A DNA stretch of 64,000 nucleotides. It comes from Methanocalculus chunghsingensis (GTDB taxonomy: Archaea > Halobacteriota > Methanomicrobia > Methanomicrobiales > Methanocorpusculaceae). The DNA lies in NCBI RefSeq assembly GCF_018132105.1, contig NZ_JWHL01000004.1, positions 1 to 64,000 on the forward strand, given 5' to 3'. Below the pieces are notes generated by a model. The model saw only the letters and a list, made by a program, of their open reading frames with translations. It was not told the DNA's origin and ran no database searches. Shown here in pieces: positions 26,667 through 35,981 of this stretch. The number at the start of each line of letters is the position of its first letter. The first letter of the stretch is position 1. The translations under genes were made by a program, and so were the position numbers.

Positions 26667-28757
26667 ATGAAGCCCATACACCCAGGACGATTCACGGGAA
26701 AACTCATCTTCACCCTCTCTCTTCTCCTGATACTCTTCGCACTTGTGGGATCAGCGGGATGCCTTGGTGGCGAACAGCCACAAATCCTGGCAAATCAGAC
26801 CGAAGAGCCGATAAAAGCTGATTATGCTCCCGGGGAGATCCCCCTCCTCTATGCAGAGGCAGAGGGGGAGGCACGATCCGGATTCGATGCAATAGCCGGG
26901 ATACCGGAAGAAGAGCGGACATTTGAGAATACGTTCCTTGCATTTGACACCATCATCACCGATTATACGGATGCCGTCTACCCCATGCTGTTGATGGGGT
27001 ATGTCCATCCAGATGCAACCGTCCGGGAGGAGGGGATGGCCACGGATGAAGCCCAGTCGGTATTCACAACAGAGACCTATGCCCGGCGGGATCTCTATGA
27101 TGCTCTGGCAGATCAGGTACCACGGACAGCCGGGGAGAGGCGCCTGCGGGATGTTATTGTAAAAAGATTTGAGAAACAGGGGCTCCACCTTGACGAGGAA
27201 CAGCTTGAGCGGGTCATCGGGATGAAGAACCGGATTGCTGCACTCGAGGCAGAATACAACGCAAACCTCAACAATGATGACACAACCCTTCTCTTCTCTG
27301 AAGACGAACTCCGCGGCCTCCCTCCATCTGCACTCGCGGGTTTTGCCCGGACAGAAACGGGAGACTACATCGTCACGACAACCTATCCCGATTATATCGC
27401 AGTCATGAGGTATGCTGATGAGAGTGAGACACGCAGGAGGATGCTTGTTGCGGACCATACCATACAGGGAGACAAGAACATCCCGCTCCTTGAAGAGGCG
27501 ATCCAGCTTCGCCAGAAGGTTGCCCATGAACTCGGCTATGACACCTGGGCAGACTATCAGATCGACGGGCGGATGGCAGGGGATGCGGATTCGGTGATGG
27601 TATTCTTAAATGATCTCAGGGAACCCCTCCGGGAGAAGAGAGAGGCTGAATCTGCCATTCTTCTTGCCATCAAACAGCGGAGTGATCCCGGTGCCGAATC
27701 ACTCGATCCATGGGATAGTACCTACCTCACCGAGATCCATAAAACCGAGGAGTACGGGTACAGCAATGATGAGGTGAAAGAGTACTTTCCCCTAGACCGG
27801 GTGCTTGATGGGATGTTTGGGATCTGGGAATCCCTCTATGGGATAACAATTGAGGAAGTCGATAATCCAGTAGTATGGCATCCCGATGTCCGGCTCTTCC
27901 GCATCAGCGATGAGGCGGATGGAACGCCAATCGGCCACCTCTATCTTGATCTCTATCCACGTGAAGGAAAATACAATCATTTCATCATATTTGGGCTTGC
28001 AGGCGGGCGGATGACTGAAGACGGGTATGCAGAACCATCTGCGGCGATCATCGGAAACTTCAACCCCCCGCAGGAGGGGAAGCCTGCCCTGTTAACAACA
28101 GATGAAATCTGGATAGTATTCCACGAGATGGGGCATGCCACCCATACCCTTCTCACCCGTGCACCATATGGCACACTCTCAGGATTCAATGTCGAGTGGG
28201 ACTTTGCAGAAACCCCGTCCCAGGCATTTGAAGAGTGGATATTCGATCCCGTCATCCTGGAATCGATCTCCGGCCATTACACAGATCCGGAACAGAAGAT
28301 CCCATCGGATCTTCGGGACCGGGTCATCGCCTCGCAGGATTTTGGGAAAGGGTATTCTTACTCCTCATCACTCCTCGGTTCCCTCCAGGATATGATCTAT
28401 CACTCAACAGAGGGGCCTGTTGACACCGTCCGGATCTACAGGGAGCTGCATGAAGAGCTGCGAGGCATACCTGCAATAGAGGGGACACAACAGCCGGCCA
28501 GCTTCTCCCACCTGATGGGCGGATACGATGCCGGGTACTACGGGTACCTCTGGTCAAAAGTCTATGCGATGAACATCGTCGACCGCTTCGAGGAGGATGG
28601 CATGACCAACCGGACAACCGGGATGGCATACCGGAGAACCGTCCTTGGGCAGGGCAATATGGCAGATGGTATGGTACTCCTGACTGACTTTCTTGGGGAG
28701 GAGCCGGGGATCGAGCCGTTGTACAGGTTTCTTGGGATACATACAGAAACGAAATGA
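26667..28757 (+). CDS. Secreted lipoprotein M3-family oligoendopeptidase
   Basis: A 696-residue zinc metallopeptidase. The zinc motif HEMGHATHTLL is in WIVFHEMGHATH (about residues 489-500), with the M3 third-ligand region further on and the GYxAGYYGYLWSKVYAMNIV family segment near the C-terminus. The N-terminus is a signal peptide with a lipobox-like LVGSAGC (Cys about 32), so it should be anchored outside the cell membrane. Most archaeal M3 (PepF-type) enzymes are cytoplasmic, so an exported form suggests use of external peptides. It is monocistronic, with a TATA-like element 25 bases before the start. Confidence 0.9.
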   Translation: MKPIHPGRFTGKLIFTLSLLLILFALVGSAGCLGGEQPQILANQTEEPIKADYAPGEIPLLYAEAEGEARSGFDAIAGIPEEERTFENTFLAFDTIITDYTDAVYPMLLMGYVHPDATVREEGMATDEAQSVFTTETYARRDLYDALADQVPRTAGERRLRDVIVKRFEKQGLHLDEEQLERVIGMKNRIAALEAEYNANLNNDDTTLLFSEDELRGLPPSALAGFARTETGDYIVTTTYPDYIAVMRYADESETRRRMLVADHTIQGDKNIPLLEEAIQLRQKVAHELGYDTWADYQIDGRMAGDADSVMVFLNDLREPLREKREAESAILLAIKQRSDPGAESLDPWDSTYLTEIHKTEEYGYSNDEVKEYFPLDRVLDGMFGIWESLYGITIEEVDNPVVWHPDVRLFRISDEADGTPIGHLYLDLYPREGKYNHFIIFGLAGGRMTEDGYAEPSAAIIGNFNPPQEGKPALLTTDEIWIVFHEMGHATHTLLTRAPYGTLSGFNVEWDFAETPSQAFEEWIFDPVILESISGHYTDPEQKIPSDLRDRVIASQDFGKGYSYSSSLLGSLQDMIYHSTEGPVDTVRIYRELHEELRGIPAIEGTQQPASFSHLMGGYDAGYYGYLWSKVYAMNIVDRFEEDGMTNRTTGMAYRRTVLGQGNMADGMVLLTDFLGEEPGIEPLYRFLGIHTETK

Positions 28758-28958
28758 TTCGGAAAGGTGAATACTCCCTGCATCTATATTTTATAGTGGT
28801 TAATTTTATTATTTAAAAAATTTTTATATCTGCTATATATTTTTATTTGACACGTGGTTATATTAACTATATTGTACAAGTATCTGCAAAAGAGAGATCT
28901 GCTACTCGTGTGAATGCACTCACGATCCGTACTTATGTATTCATTTTAAGGTGTTCTT
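28758..28958 (+). promoter_or_regulatory. AT-rich promoter region of the giant NHL/PKD gene
   Basis: Two hundred bases, strikingly AT-rich between 28785 and 28875 (TTTATTATTTAAAAAATTTTTATAT and similar). Several TATA-like sequences are present, so no single one can be chosen. AAGGTG at about 28949 is a good ribosome-binding site for ATG 28959. Confidence 0.45.
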
Positions 28959-31900
28959 ATGGCTGGAATGAAAAATCTCATGAATTTATTTTTAGTAGTT
29001 CTCTTCTGCACCTGTATCGCTGCTGGTGTACAGGCAACGGAAGAGTACCTTTTTGTTACACAATGGGGGTCTTATGGCTCTGATGATGGACAGTTCATCA
29101 GGCCGGAAGGGATTGCCATTGACGGGGAAGGCAACATCTATGTCGCAGACTCCGGCAATAACCGGATACAGAAATTTGACAATGATGGTTCATTCGTTAC
29201 AAAATGGGGCCTTTTAGGGAGCGGCTTACGGGAATTTAACAATCCCAAAGGTGTCGCTGTGGATGATGAAGGTACTATCTTCGTCGTTGATGAGATGAAT
29301 CATCGCATTCAGCGGTTTGATTCAGACGGAAATGCCATCACCAACTGGGGATTGCAAGGATCTGGTCCAGGTCAGTTTGAACGCCCGGGGGGAATTGCGG
29401 TTGATGCATCAGGCAACGTCTATGTCGCAGATACTCACAACCACCGGATCCAGACATTTGATTCGGTCGGCACCTTCATTGCGACCTGGGGGTCACAGGG
29501 ATCAGGGGCCGGGGAGTTCAGATTCCCCCTACCGATTACTGTCAGCAGAGATGGCTTCGTCTATGTGGGGGACGAGAACTACCGGATCCAGAAGTTCCAC
29601 CTCAATGGCTCCTTCATCGCAGCCTGGGGATCAGAAGGGATGGGCAATGGACAATTCACCTATCCCCCAAGTGGCGCAGCAGTGGATGATGAAGGCAATC
29701 TCTTCGTCGCGGAAGGTCAGTATTATACCGGGAGCGGGCTCTTATACCGGGTTCAGAAGTTCGATGCCAATGGCACGTATATCGCCAAATGGGGATACCG
29801 GGGTACAGGAGAGGGAGAGTTTCAGTATCCACGAGGAGTAGCTGTTGATCAGAACGGGAATGTCTTTGTGGCAGATGGTGAGGCACAACGCGATATTCAC
29901 CGTATCCAGAAGTTCTCCCGGTCTCCTGTCGCAGACTTCACCGGAGAACCACGGGAAGGAGATCTTCCGGTTCTTGTCAACTTTACGGATCTCTCCAGAG
30001 GTGCTCCGACATCCTGGTCATGGGACTTTGGCGATGGAAACATATCAGAAGAGCAGCACCCCTCACATACGTATACGCTCCCCGGCATCTACAACGTCTC
30101 ATTGGTTGTCGGGAATACCTTTGGGAGCACGACTGCAGTAGAAGAGTATTACATAACTGTCCGTGACTGGGTCAAAGCAGACTTCACGATGAATACGACA
30201 ACGGGTACTGCCCCTCTGACCGTGCTGTTCTCCGACACGTCCACAGGGGGTCTTGCACCACCGGATGAATGGCTATGGCTTTTTTATCGCATAATCGATG
30301 GGTTTCCGGAGATAGATCCATTCTATAATACAACTGACCAAAATCCGGCTTATACCTTTTCAGAACCGGGAGAGTATCTGGTGGTGCTCCTCCCCTCCCG
30401 TGGAGATCTATCTGATCTAAAAGCCGGTGATCAGATCACGGTAATCCCGGCACTTCCTGTTGCCAGTTTCACCGGACATCCCACTATCGGGTCTGCTCCG
30501 CTCACTGTCCGGTTCAATGACACATCAACCGGAGAGCCGACATCATGGTACTGGGATTTTGGTGACGGTAATAGTTCAACACTGCAACATCCGGTGAAGA
30601 TCTACGATACACCCGGTATATACACCATATCTCTCAATGCAACAAATGATGGTGGGACCAACACCACCACACAACAGGATTACATCAATGTTACTGCATA
30701 TCCGGTACCTCCCGTTGCCGATTTAATCGGAGTTCCAACGAAAGGGAGATCTCCACTCACCGTGGAGTTTACCGATCTCTCGACCGGAGGACCAACGGAA
30801 TGGCTCTGGCATTTCGGGGATGGCACAACCTCGACGAATCAGCATCCGGTGAAGACATACAGCACAGCCGGCTCATACACAGTAGCACTCGATGTGGCGA
30901 ATGTCGATGGGAACAGCAGTGTTACAAAGGCACAGTATATCACCGTCACCGAAACACCGGTATCTCCACCGGTCGCGAACTTCACCGGAACACCCACCAA
31001 TGGGACCGCCCCTCTTGCGGTTCAGTTCACCGATCTCTCAACCGGCAACCCGGCCTCCTGGCTCTGGGAATTTGGGGATGGGACGAATACGACCGATCAG
31101 AACCCTCAGAAAGTCTTTGAGATACCCGGTATCTATTCCATATCACTTACCGCGGTAAATGAGGCCGGGAGTACCACTATGACACGTGACGAGTATATCA
31201 CCGTCACCGAAGCACCGGTATCTCCACCGGTCGCGAACTTCACCGGAACACCCACCACCGGTTCTGCACCTCTTGCGGTTCAGTTCACCGATCTCTCAAC
31301 CGGCAACCCGGCCTCCTGGCTCTGGGAGTTTGGGGATGGAACAGATTCAACTGAACAAAACCCGGAGAAGATCTACACAGCACCAGGACTCCACACGGTA
31401 TCCCTGAGTGTCTCAAATGCAGAGGGGAGCAGTTCGATCACGAGAGATCAGTTTATCACCGTCACCGAAACTCCACTGCCGCTTGCGGCAAACTTCACCG
31501 GCACACCAACACTTGGTATTAAACAGCTTACGGTGCATTTTACTGACCTTTCAACCGGATCCCCGACTGGATGGCTCTGGGAGTTTGGGGATGGCACCAC
31601 CTCCACAGTACAACATCCTGAAAAGACCTATACGACCGTCGGTACCTACACCGTCTCACTGCATATAGCGAATGCGGAAGAAAACAGCAGTCGTACCAGA
31701 GAGAATTATATCACTGTCATCGGCGTTCCGATCCCCGGGAACTATACATTTATGACAGAATGGGGATCACGCGGATCAGCTGACGGACAGTTTGTCTATC
31801 CGGAAGGAATGGCTTTCGATCAGAATGGGAATCTCTCGGTCGTCGACCAGGGAAATTATCGTATCCAGACCTTCAGTACTGATGGCTCCTTCATCGGCAG

Positions 31901-34900
31901 ATGGGGGCGCTCGGGATCCGGAGAGGGCGAGTTTGAACTGCCACGGGATATTTGTACGGATCCAGACGGTAATTATTATGTGACCGACAGCTGGACCGGA
32001 CTCGTCCAGAAATTTGACAGCACCGGCTCATTCATCTCGGAATGGGGGTCATACGGCTTTGGCGAGGGACAGTTTAGTTCCCTTTATGGTATTGCAGCTG
32101 ATTCTGATGGCAATATCTATGTAACCGATCGCGATCGTGTCCAGAAGTTTGCCAGAAATGGGACATTCCTCCTTGAATGGGGAACAAGCGGCAGTGGGGA
32201 TGGGCAGTTCAACTCGGCAATGGGCATCACCGTGGATTCGGATGATTATCTCTATGTCGTTGACTGGGGCAATCACCGGATCCAGAAGTTTGAATCCGAT
32301 GGCAGGTTCGTATCTGCATGGGGGGTCCATGGATCCGGGGACGGAGAATTTGCTATGCCACGGGGGATCGATGCTGATGCTGCCGGACATATCTATGTGG
32401 CAGATACTCAGAACCACCGTATCCAGGTTTTTGACAGCAACGGAACGTATCTGACCCTGATCGGATCCTATGGAGCTGCAGAAGGTCAGTTCAATGAGCC
32501 TTATGATGTCCTGGTTGACAGATTTGGGAATATCATTGTATCAGATGCACGAAACCACAGGATACAGGTCTTTTCGCCGGTAATTGAGGGGATGCCGATC
32601 GCTGATTTTACCGCAACCCCAACATCCGGTGAGACGCCACTCTCTGTCCGTTTCACTGATGAATCAACCGGGGATATCACCACATGGCAATGGACATTCG
32701 GCGATGGAACGACATCAACCGACCAGAACCCGACGAAGATATACACGATCCCCGGGACCTATACCGTCTCCCTGACCGTCTCAAATGCCATTGGCAGTGA
32801 CACCAAAGAAAAAATTCAGTATATCAATGCAACCCCGCCCCCTGAGCACTACACTTACGTCAACCAGTGGGGATCGTTTGGAGATGGAAGATTCCTGTAC
32901 CCGGGAGGAACCGCTGTTGATCCAGCCGGCAATATATACGTTGTCGATGCAGGAAACAACCGCATCCAGAAATTCGATAGCAATGGCACCTTCCTCACTT
33001 CATGGAAAGGAGGTGGAGGTACATGGGATGATGGACTGCTGCTCGGAGGCGCAGAAATTGCAATTGATGCCGATGGTTTCGTCTATCTCTCCCAGGGCAC
33101 TCGTATCCGGAAGTATGATGGAGAGGGTACCTTCATCTCAGAATGGGGGTCATATGGTTCCGGTGAAGGCCAGTTCCAGGATGCCAGGGGTATCGCCCTT
33201 GACAGCAACGGCACTATCTATGTGGCAGACTATTTTGTCAACCGTATCCAGACATTCACCCCCAATGGCACATTCATAACGCAATATCAATTCTCCCAGG
33301 GATCAGGTGACGGGGAATTTGGATTGGGGCCTGTTGGGATATCCATTGATGATGACGGTGCGATGTACATTACTGACATATTGAATAACCGGGTCCAGAA
33401 ATTTGATCAGAATGGTGCATTCCTTGCACAATGGGGGTCCCATGGCTCTGATGACGGACAGTTCAGGAGTCCTTCCGGTATCCTGGTCGATGGAGCAGGG
33501 GGTGTGTACGTTGTCGATTCCTGGAACAACCGCATCCAGAAATTTACTAATGATGGAGCGTTTATCCGAAGCTGGGGAAAGAGAGGTGATGGGGATGCTG
33601 AGTTTGAGGTTCCACACGATATTGCCATCGACAGCAGTGGCAGTATCTATGTAACCGACTATTATAATAATCGCATCCAGAAATTTGATAGTAATGCTAC
33701 ATTTATTACCACATGGGGAGCTGAGTCTCCGGGCGACGGAGCATTCTATCATCCTGAGGGGATGACGGTGGATAATGCCGGGAACATATATGTCGTTGAT
33801 ACCTGGAATAGCCGTATCCAGGTATTCGATAAAACAGGGACCTTCATCAGAGGATTTGGTGAAGAGGGATCCCCCACACTCCCGGGAGCTGAGTTTGTTG
33901 ATGAGGCAGAGGGTAAATTCAAATGGCCAAAAGGTGTTGCGGTCGACTCAGATGGATTCATCTATGTCGCAGATACAGGTAACAGCCGTATCCAGAAATT
34001 TGATGCCAATGGTACCTACATCACCAAATGGGGGGGCTGGCCAATCGGCTCAGGTGATGGCCAGTTCGATCATCCACAGGATATCGCTGTCGATGCAGAT
34101 GGATTTGTCTATGTTGCAGATACCAATAATAACCGCATCCAGAAATTTGATGCCAATGGCACCTTCATCACCAGATGGACATCACCAAATCCTTATGGGA
34201 TCGCCCTTGATCCATCTGGCATTATTTATGTCGCCAGTGGCGGCAGTATACGGACGTTCGATTCGAATGGTACTTTTATCACACAATGGGGATCAACCAA
34301 TTGCCTGAGAGTTGCAACCGATCCGGAAGGGAATGTATACGTAACTGATACATTCAATAATCAGATCCGAAAGTTCACGCCCAACGGAGTCTTCATCACC
34401 ACCTGGGGTACATTTGGTGATAAGAATGGTGAATTTAATGTGCCGGGTGGCATTGCAGCCGATGCCGACGGGACAGTCTTCGTCACAGACATATACAATA
34501 ACAGGATCCAGGCATTCTCACCATTCAGCCCGGTACCTGCCCCTGTCGCTGGCTTCACTGCAAATATCACAAACGGGTATGCCCCGCTTGTTGTTCAGTT
34601 CAATGATACCTCCTCTGGAGATCCGGCCTCCTGGCTCTGGCATTTCGGTGATGGGAACACCTCCACCTCACAAAACCCGGTCCATACCTACCTCATCCCC
34701 GGCACCTATACGGTACACCTGACCGTTACCAATGCTGGTGGGAGTGACACGACGACAAAAACGGATTATATACTGATACACCTCCGTGCCGACTTCAACC
34801 TGAATAACAGGATTGATATCGGGGATGTCTCAAAAGTCTCCTGGATGGCAGCAGATCTTGTGGAAGAGGATCTGGAGGCAGACTTTGACGGGGACGGATC

Positions 34901-34964
34901 TGTCACCGGAGCCGATGCCGCCCGGATTGCATACTTCTATGTCGGGAAGATCCCGGCACTCTGA
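28959..34964 (+). CDS. Giant secreted NHL-propeller/PKD surface protein with dockerin-like C-terminus
   Basis: A 2001-residue exported protein. Layout: signal peptide (LFLVVLFCTCIAAGVQA, cut near residue 27); six NHL repeats (about 28-318); seven PKD domains in a row (about 321-925), each with a WxWxFGDG-type core; six NHL repeats (about 928-1208); one PKD (about 1211-1295); twelve NHL repeats (about 1298-1858); one PKD (about 1862-1941); and a dockerin-like end (about 1943-2001) with DFNLNNRIDIGD and DFDGDGSVTGAD loops. NHL counts of 6, 6 and 12 imply four six-bladed propellers. PKD and NHL domains in methanogen surface proteins serve adhesion or S-layer roles; the exact job is unknown. No C-terminal membrane anchor is seen. 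The gene is monocistronic, with AAGGTG before ATG 28959. Confidence 0.92.
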   Translation: MAGMKNLMNLFLVVLFCTCIAAGVQATEEYLFVTQWGSYGSDDGQFIRPEGIAIDGEGNIYVADSGNNRIQKFDNDGSFVTKWGLLGSGLREFNNPKGVAVDDEGTIFVVDEMNHRIQRFDSDGNAITNWGLQGSGPGQFERPGGIAVDASGNVYVADTHNHRIQTFDSVGTFIATWGSQGSGAGEFRFPLPITVSRDGFVYVGDENYRIQKFHLNGSFIAAWGSEGMGNGQFTYPPSGAAVDDEGNLFVAEGQYYTGSGLLYRVQKFDANGTYIAKWGYRGTGEGEFQYPRGVAVDQNGNVFVADGEAQRDIHRIQKFSRSPVADFTGEPREGDLPVLVNFTDLSRGAPTSWSWDFGDGNISEEQHPSHTYTLPGIYNVSLVVGNTFGSTTAVEEYYITVRDWVKADFTMNTTTGTAPLTVLFSDTSTGGLAPPDEWLWLFYRIIDGFPEIDPFYNTTDQNPAYTFSEPGEYLVVLLPSRGDLSDLKAGDQITVIPALPVASFTGHPTIGSAPLTVRFNDTSTGEPTSWYWDFGDGNSSTLQHPVKIYDTPGIYTISLNATNDGGTNTTTQQDYINVTAYPVPPVADLIGVPTKGRSPLTVEFTDLSTGGPTEWLWHFGDGTTSTNQHPVKTYSTAGSYTVALDVANVDGNSSVTKAQYITVTETPVSPPVANFTGTPTNGTAPLAVQFTDLSTGNPASWLWEFGDGTNTTDQNPQKVFEIPGIYSISLTAVNEAGSTTMTRDEYITVTEAPVSPPVANFTGTPTTGSAPLAVQFTDLSTGNPASWLWEFGDGTDSTEQNPEKIYTAPGLHTVSLSVSNAEGSSSITRDQFITVTETPLPLAANFTGTPTLGIKQLTVHFTDLSTGSPTGWLWEFGDGTTSTVQHPEKTYTTVGTYTVSLHIANAEENSSRTRENYITVIGVPIPGNYTFMTEWGSRGSADGQFVYPEGMAFDQNGNLSVVDQGNYRIQTFSTDGSFIGRWGRSGSGEGEFELPRDICTDPDGNYYVTDSWTGLVQKFDSTGSFISEWGSYGFGEGQFSSLYGIAADSDGNIYVTDRDRVQKFARNGTFLLEWGTSGSGDGQFNSAMGITVDSDDYLYVVDWGNHRIQKFESDGRFVSAWGVHGSGDGEFAMPRGIDADAAGHIYVADTQNHRIQVFDSNGTYLTLIGSYGAAEGQFNEPYDVLVDRFGNIIVSDARNHRIQVFSPVIEGMPIADFTATPTSGETPLSVRFTDESTGDITTWQWTFGDGTTSTDQNPTKIYTIPGTYTVSLTVSNAIGSDTKEKIQYINATPPPEHYTYVNQWGSFGDGRFLYPGGTAVDPAGNIYVVDAGNNRIQKFDSNGTFLTSWKGGGGTWDDGLLLGGAEIAIDADGFVYLSQGTRIRKYDGEGTFISEWGSYGSGEGQFQDARGIALDSNGTIYVADYFVNRIQTFTPNGTFITQYQFSQGSGDGEFGLGPVGISIDDDGAMYITDILNNRVQKFDQNGAFLAQWGSHGSDDGQFRSPSGILVDGAGGVYVVDSWNNRIQKFTNDGAFIRSWGKRGDGDAEFEVPHDIAIDSSGSIYVTDYYNNRIQKFDSNATFITTWGAESPGDGAFYHPEGMTVDNAGNIYVVDTWNSRIQVFDKTGTFIRGFGEEGSPTLPGAEFVDEAEGKFKWPKGVAVDSDGFIYVADTGNSRIQKFDANGTYITKWGGWPIGSGDGQFDHPQDIAVDADGFVYVADTNNNRIQKFDANGTFITRWTSPNPYGIALDPSGIIYVASGGSIRTFDSNGTFITQWGSTNCLRVATDPEGNVYVTDTFNNQIRKFTPNGVFITTWGTFGDKNGEFNVPGGIAADADGTVFVTDIYNNRIQAFSPFSPVPAPVAGFTANITNGYAPLVVQFNDTSSGDPASWLWHFGDGNTSTSQNPVHTYLIPGTYTVHLTVTNAGGSDTTTKTDYILIHLRADFNLNNRIDIGDVSKVSWMAADLVEEDLEADFDGDGSVTGADAARIAYFYVGKIPAL
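30941..31342 (+). repeat. Near-identical tandem PKD-coding repeat, 258-bp period
   Basis: The stretch from 30941 (CACCGTCACCGAAACACCGG) to about 31084 recurs at 31199 to about 31342 with only scattered differences, mainly around the linker after ACACCCACCA. The spacing of 258 bp equals 86 codons, one PKD unit. The neighbouring PKD units are far more diverged, so this pair arose by recent duplication or was homogenised by gene conversion. Confidence 0.8.
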
Positions 34965-34998
34965 TTTTTCACCAGCACACCGGGTGGCAGGCCTTCAT

Positions 34999-35187
34999 TT
35001 ACCATCGCCGCTCCTGAGATTCCTTACCATTCCTGTACGATTTCAGAGGCTTGGAGTGACCCAGAGGATCGTCGTCATCGGATTTGCGGATATACTCTGC
35101 AAGGCCGAAATCCTCAGTAACGGCCTCAATCTCTTCGATTATTGAGATATCCATCATCATACCGACGGGTTTCTGATCATCTGACAT
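34999..35187 (-). CDS. Small hypothetical protein, 62 residues
   Basis: An open frame in the 405-bp gap after the giant surface protein (34965-35369). The product is acidic in the middle (SDDDDP) with a helix-prone ISIIEEIEAVTEDFGLAEYIRK. I recognise no family. A TATA-like GGTATATC directly precedes the ATG, too close to act as its promoter. The opposite strand has no better frame. It could be a small antitoxin-like protein of the accessory island or chance; coding status is unproven. Confidence 0.3.
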   Translation of the reverse strand: MSDDQKPVGMMMDISIIEEIEAVTEDFGLAEYIRKSDDDDPLGHSKPLKSYRNGKESQERRW

Positions 35188-35340
35188 GATATACCGGGGT
35201 TCTATCTCAGGTATGTGACCCGGACCTCATGAAGCATCTATCCTGCAACAATATCTCTCCATCATATCCAAGGGTGAAGAGACCCCGTCATTCATGCCGG
35301 AGAGAAATCACCAGCACAATATCTAATACTCCGCAATGCC

Positions 35341-35356
35341 ATATTATTATATATAC
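35341..35356 (+). promoter_or_regulatory. TATA region of the hicBA operon
   Basis: ATATTATTATATATAC, strongly AT-rich, centred about 33 bases before the hicB ATG at 35382. It places the start site near 35375, which argues against the upstream GTG 35370 as the start codon. The rest of 35188-35340 shows nothing recognisable. Confidence 0.5.
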
Positions 35357-35381
35357 ATCAATTTTGTAAGTGGAAGAAAAA

Positions 35382-35588
35382 ATGAAATTTCAAGTAGTTG
35401 TTCGAGAAGATCCGGAAGATGGAGGCTATAACGTCAGCTGCCCGGCAATCCCTGGGTGTCACTCACAAGGTGAAACGGTTGAAGAGGCTCTTGAAAATAT
35501 AAAAGATGCCATTGTTGGCTGTGTTGAGGTTCACAATGAAGATCTTCTTCGAACCAAAAGTACCCGGATTATGGAAGTGACTCTCTGA
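35382..35588 (+). CDS. hicB: HicB-family antitoxin
   Basis: A 68-residue protein of the HicB/UPF0150 family: VVREDPEDGGYNVSCPAIPGCHSQGETVEEALENIKDAI is the classic partial RNase H-like antitoxin core. No C-terminal DNA-binding domain is present, so it is the short type. ATG 35382 (MKFQVVV) is preferred over GTG 35370. The hicA toxin follows at once, overlapping its stop. Known HicB proteins block HicA, an mRNA interferase, and often autoregulate the operon. Confidence 0.82.
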   Translation: MKFQVVVREDPEDGGYNVSCPAIPGCHSQGETVEEALENIKDAIVGCVEVHNEDLLRTKSTRIMEVTL

Positions 35589-35812
35589 ATACACCCCGCC
35601 TCCCGGTAATCTCCGGCCATGTTGCAGTAAAGGCCTTTACAAAAGCAGGGTGGAAAGTCCGAAGACAAACTGCGAGCCATATCATTATGAAGAAAGAGGG
35701 GTTTTCAGTATCGCTTTCTGTACCTCTCCATACCGAGGTCAAACGCGGCACTCTCCGTGATCTCATTACCGACTCCGGAATGACTGTTGAGGACTTTATC
35801 AACCGTATCTGA
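35585..35812 (+). CDS. hicA: HicA-family mRNA interferase toxin, apparently non-ATG start
   Basis: The frame reads RLPVISGHVAVKAF, KAGWKVRRQTASHIIM, VPLHTEVKRGTLRDLI and TDSGMTVEDFINRI up to TGA 35812, a complete HicA double-stranded-RNA-binding-like fold with the catalytic His in SHIIM. The only plausible initiator is CTG at 35585, which overlaps the hicB stop as CTGA, mimicking the usual ATGA; no ATG, GTG or TTG lies between the upstream part and the conserved RLPVIS. The length would be 75 residues. The gene is easily missed by gene finders. A rare CTG start or a decayed start codon (inactive toxin) are both possible. Confidence 0.72.
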   Translation: MNTPRLPVISGHVAVKAFTKAGWKVRRQTASHIIMKKEGFSVSLSVPLHTEVKRGTLRDLITDSGMTVEDFINRI

Positions 35813-35981
35813 CCCCCTAACAACACCAGAATCAGCACTATTTCTCCATAATCCTCCACCAGAAACCATATTCAATCACCCCGAAGGCTGGATCCCCGGC
35901 TTCAATCTGGCGACTATTTTTGTTCTCCGCACACACAAGTACCAAAGAATTCTGGACTACCACTCAGGAGATACACACCCA

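Noticed and set aside
35787-35981. A 65-residue N-terminal extension of the Dam-type methylase.
   Set aside because: It overlaps hicA, lacks family similarity, and ATG 35982 has a ribosome-binding site next to the conserved core.
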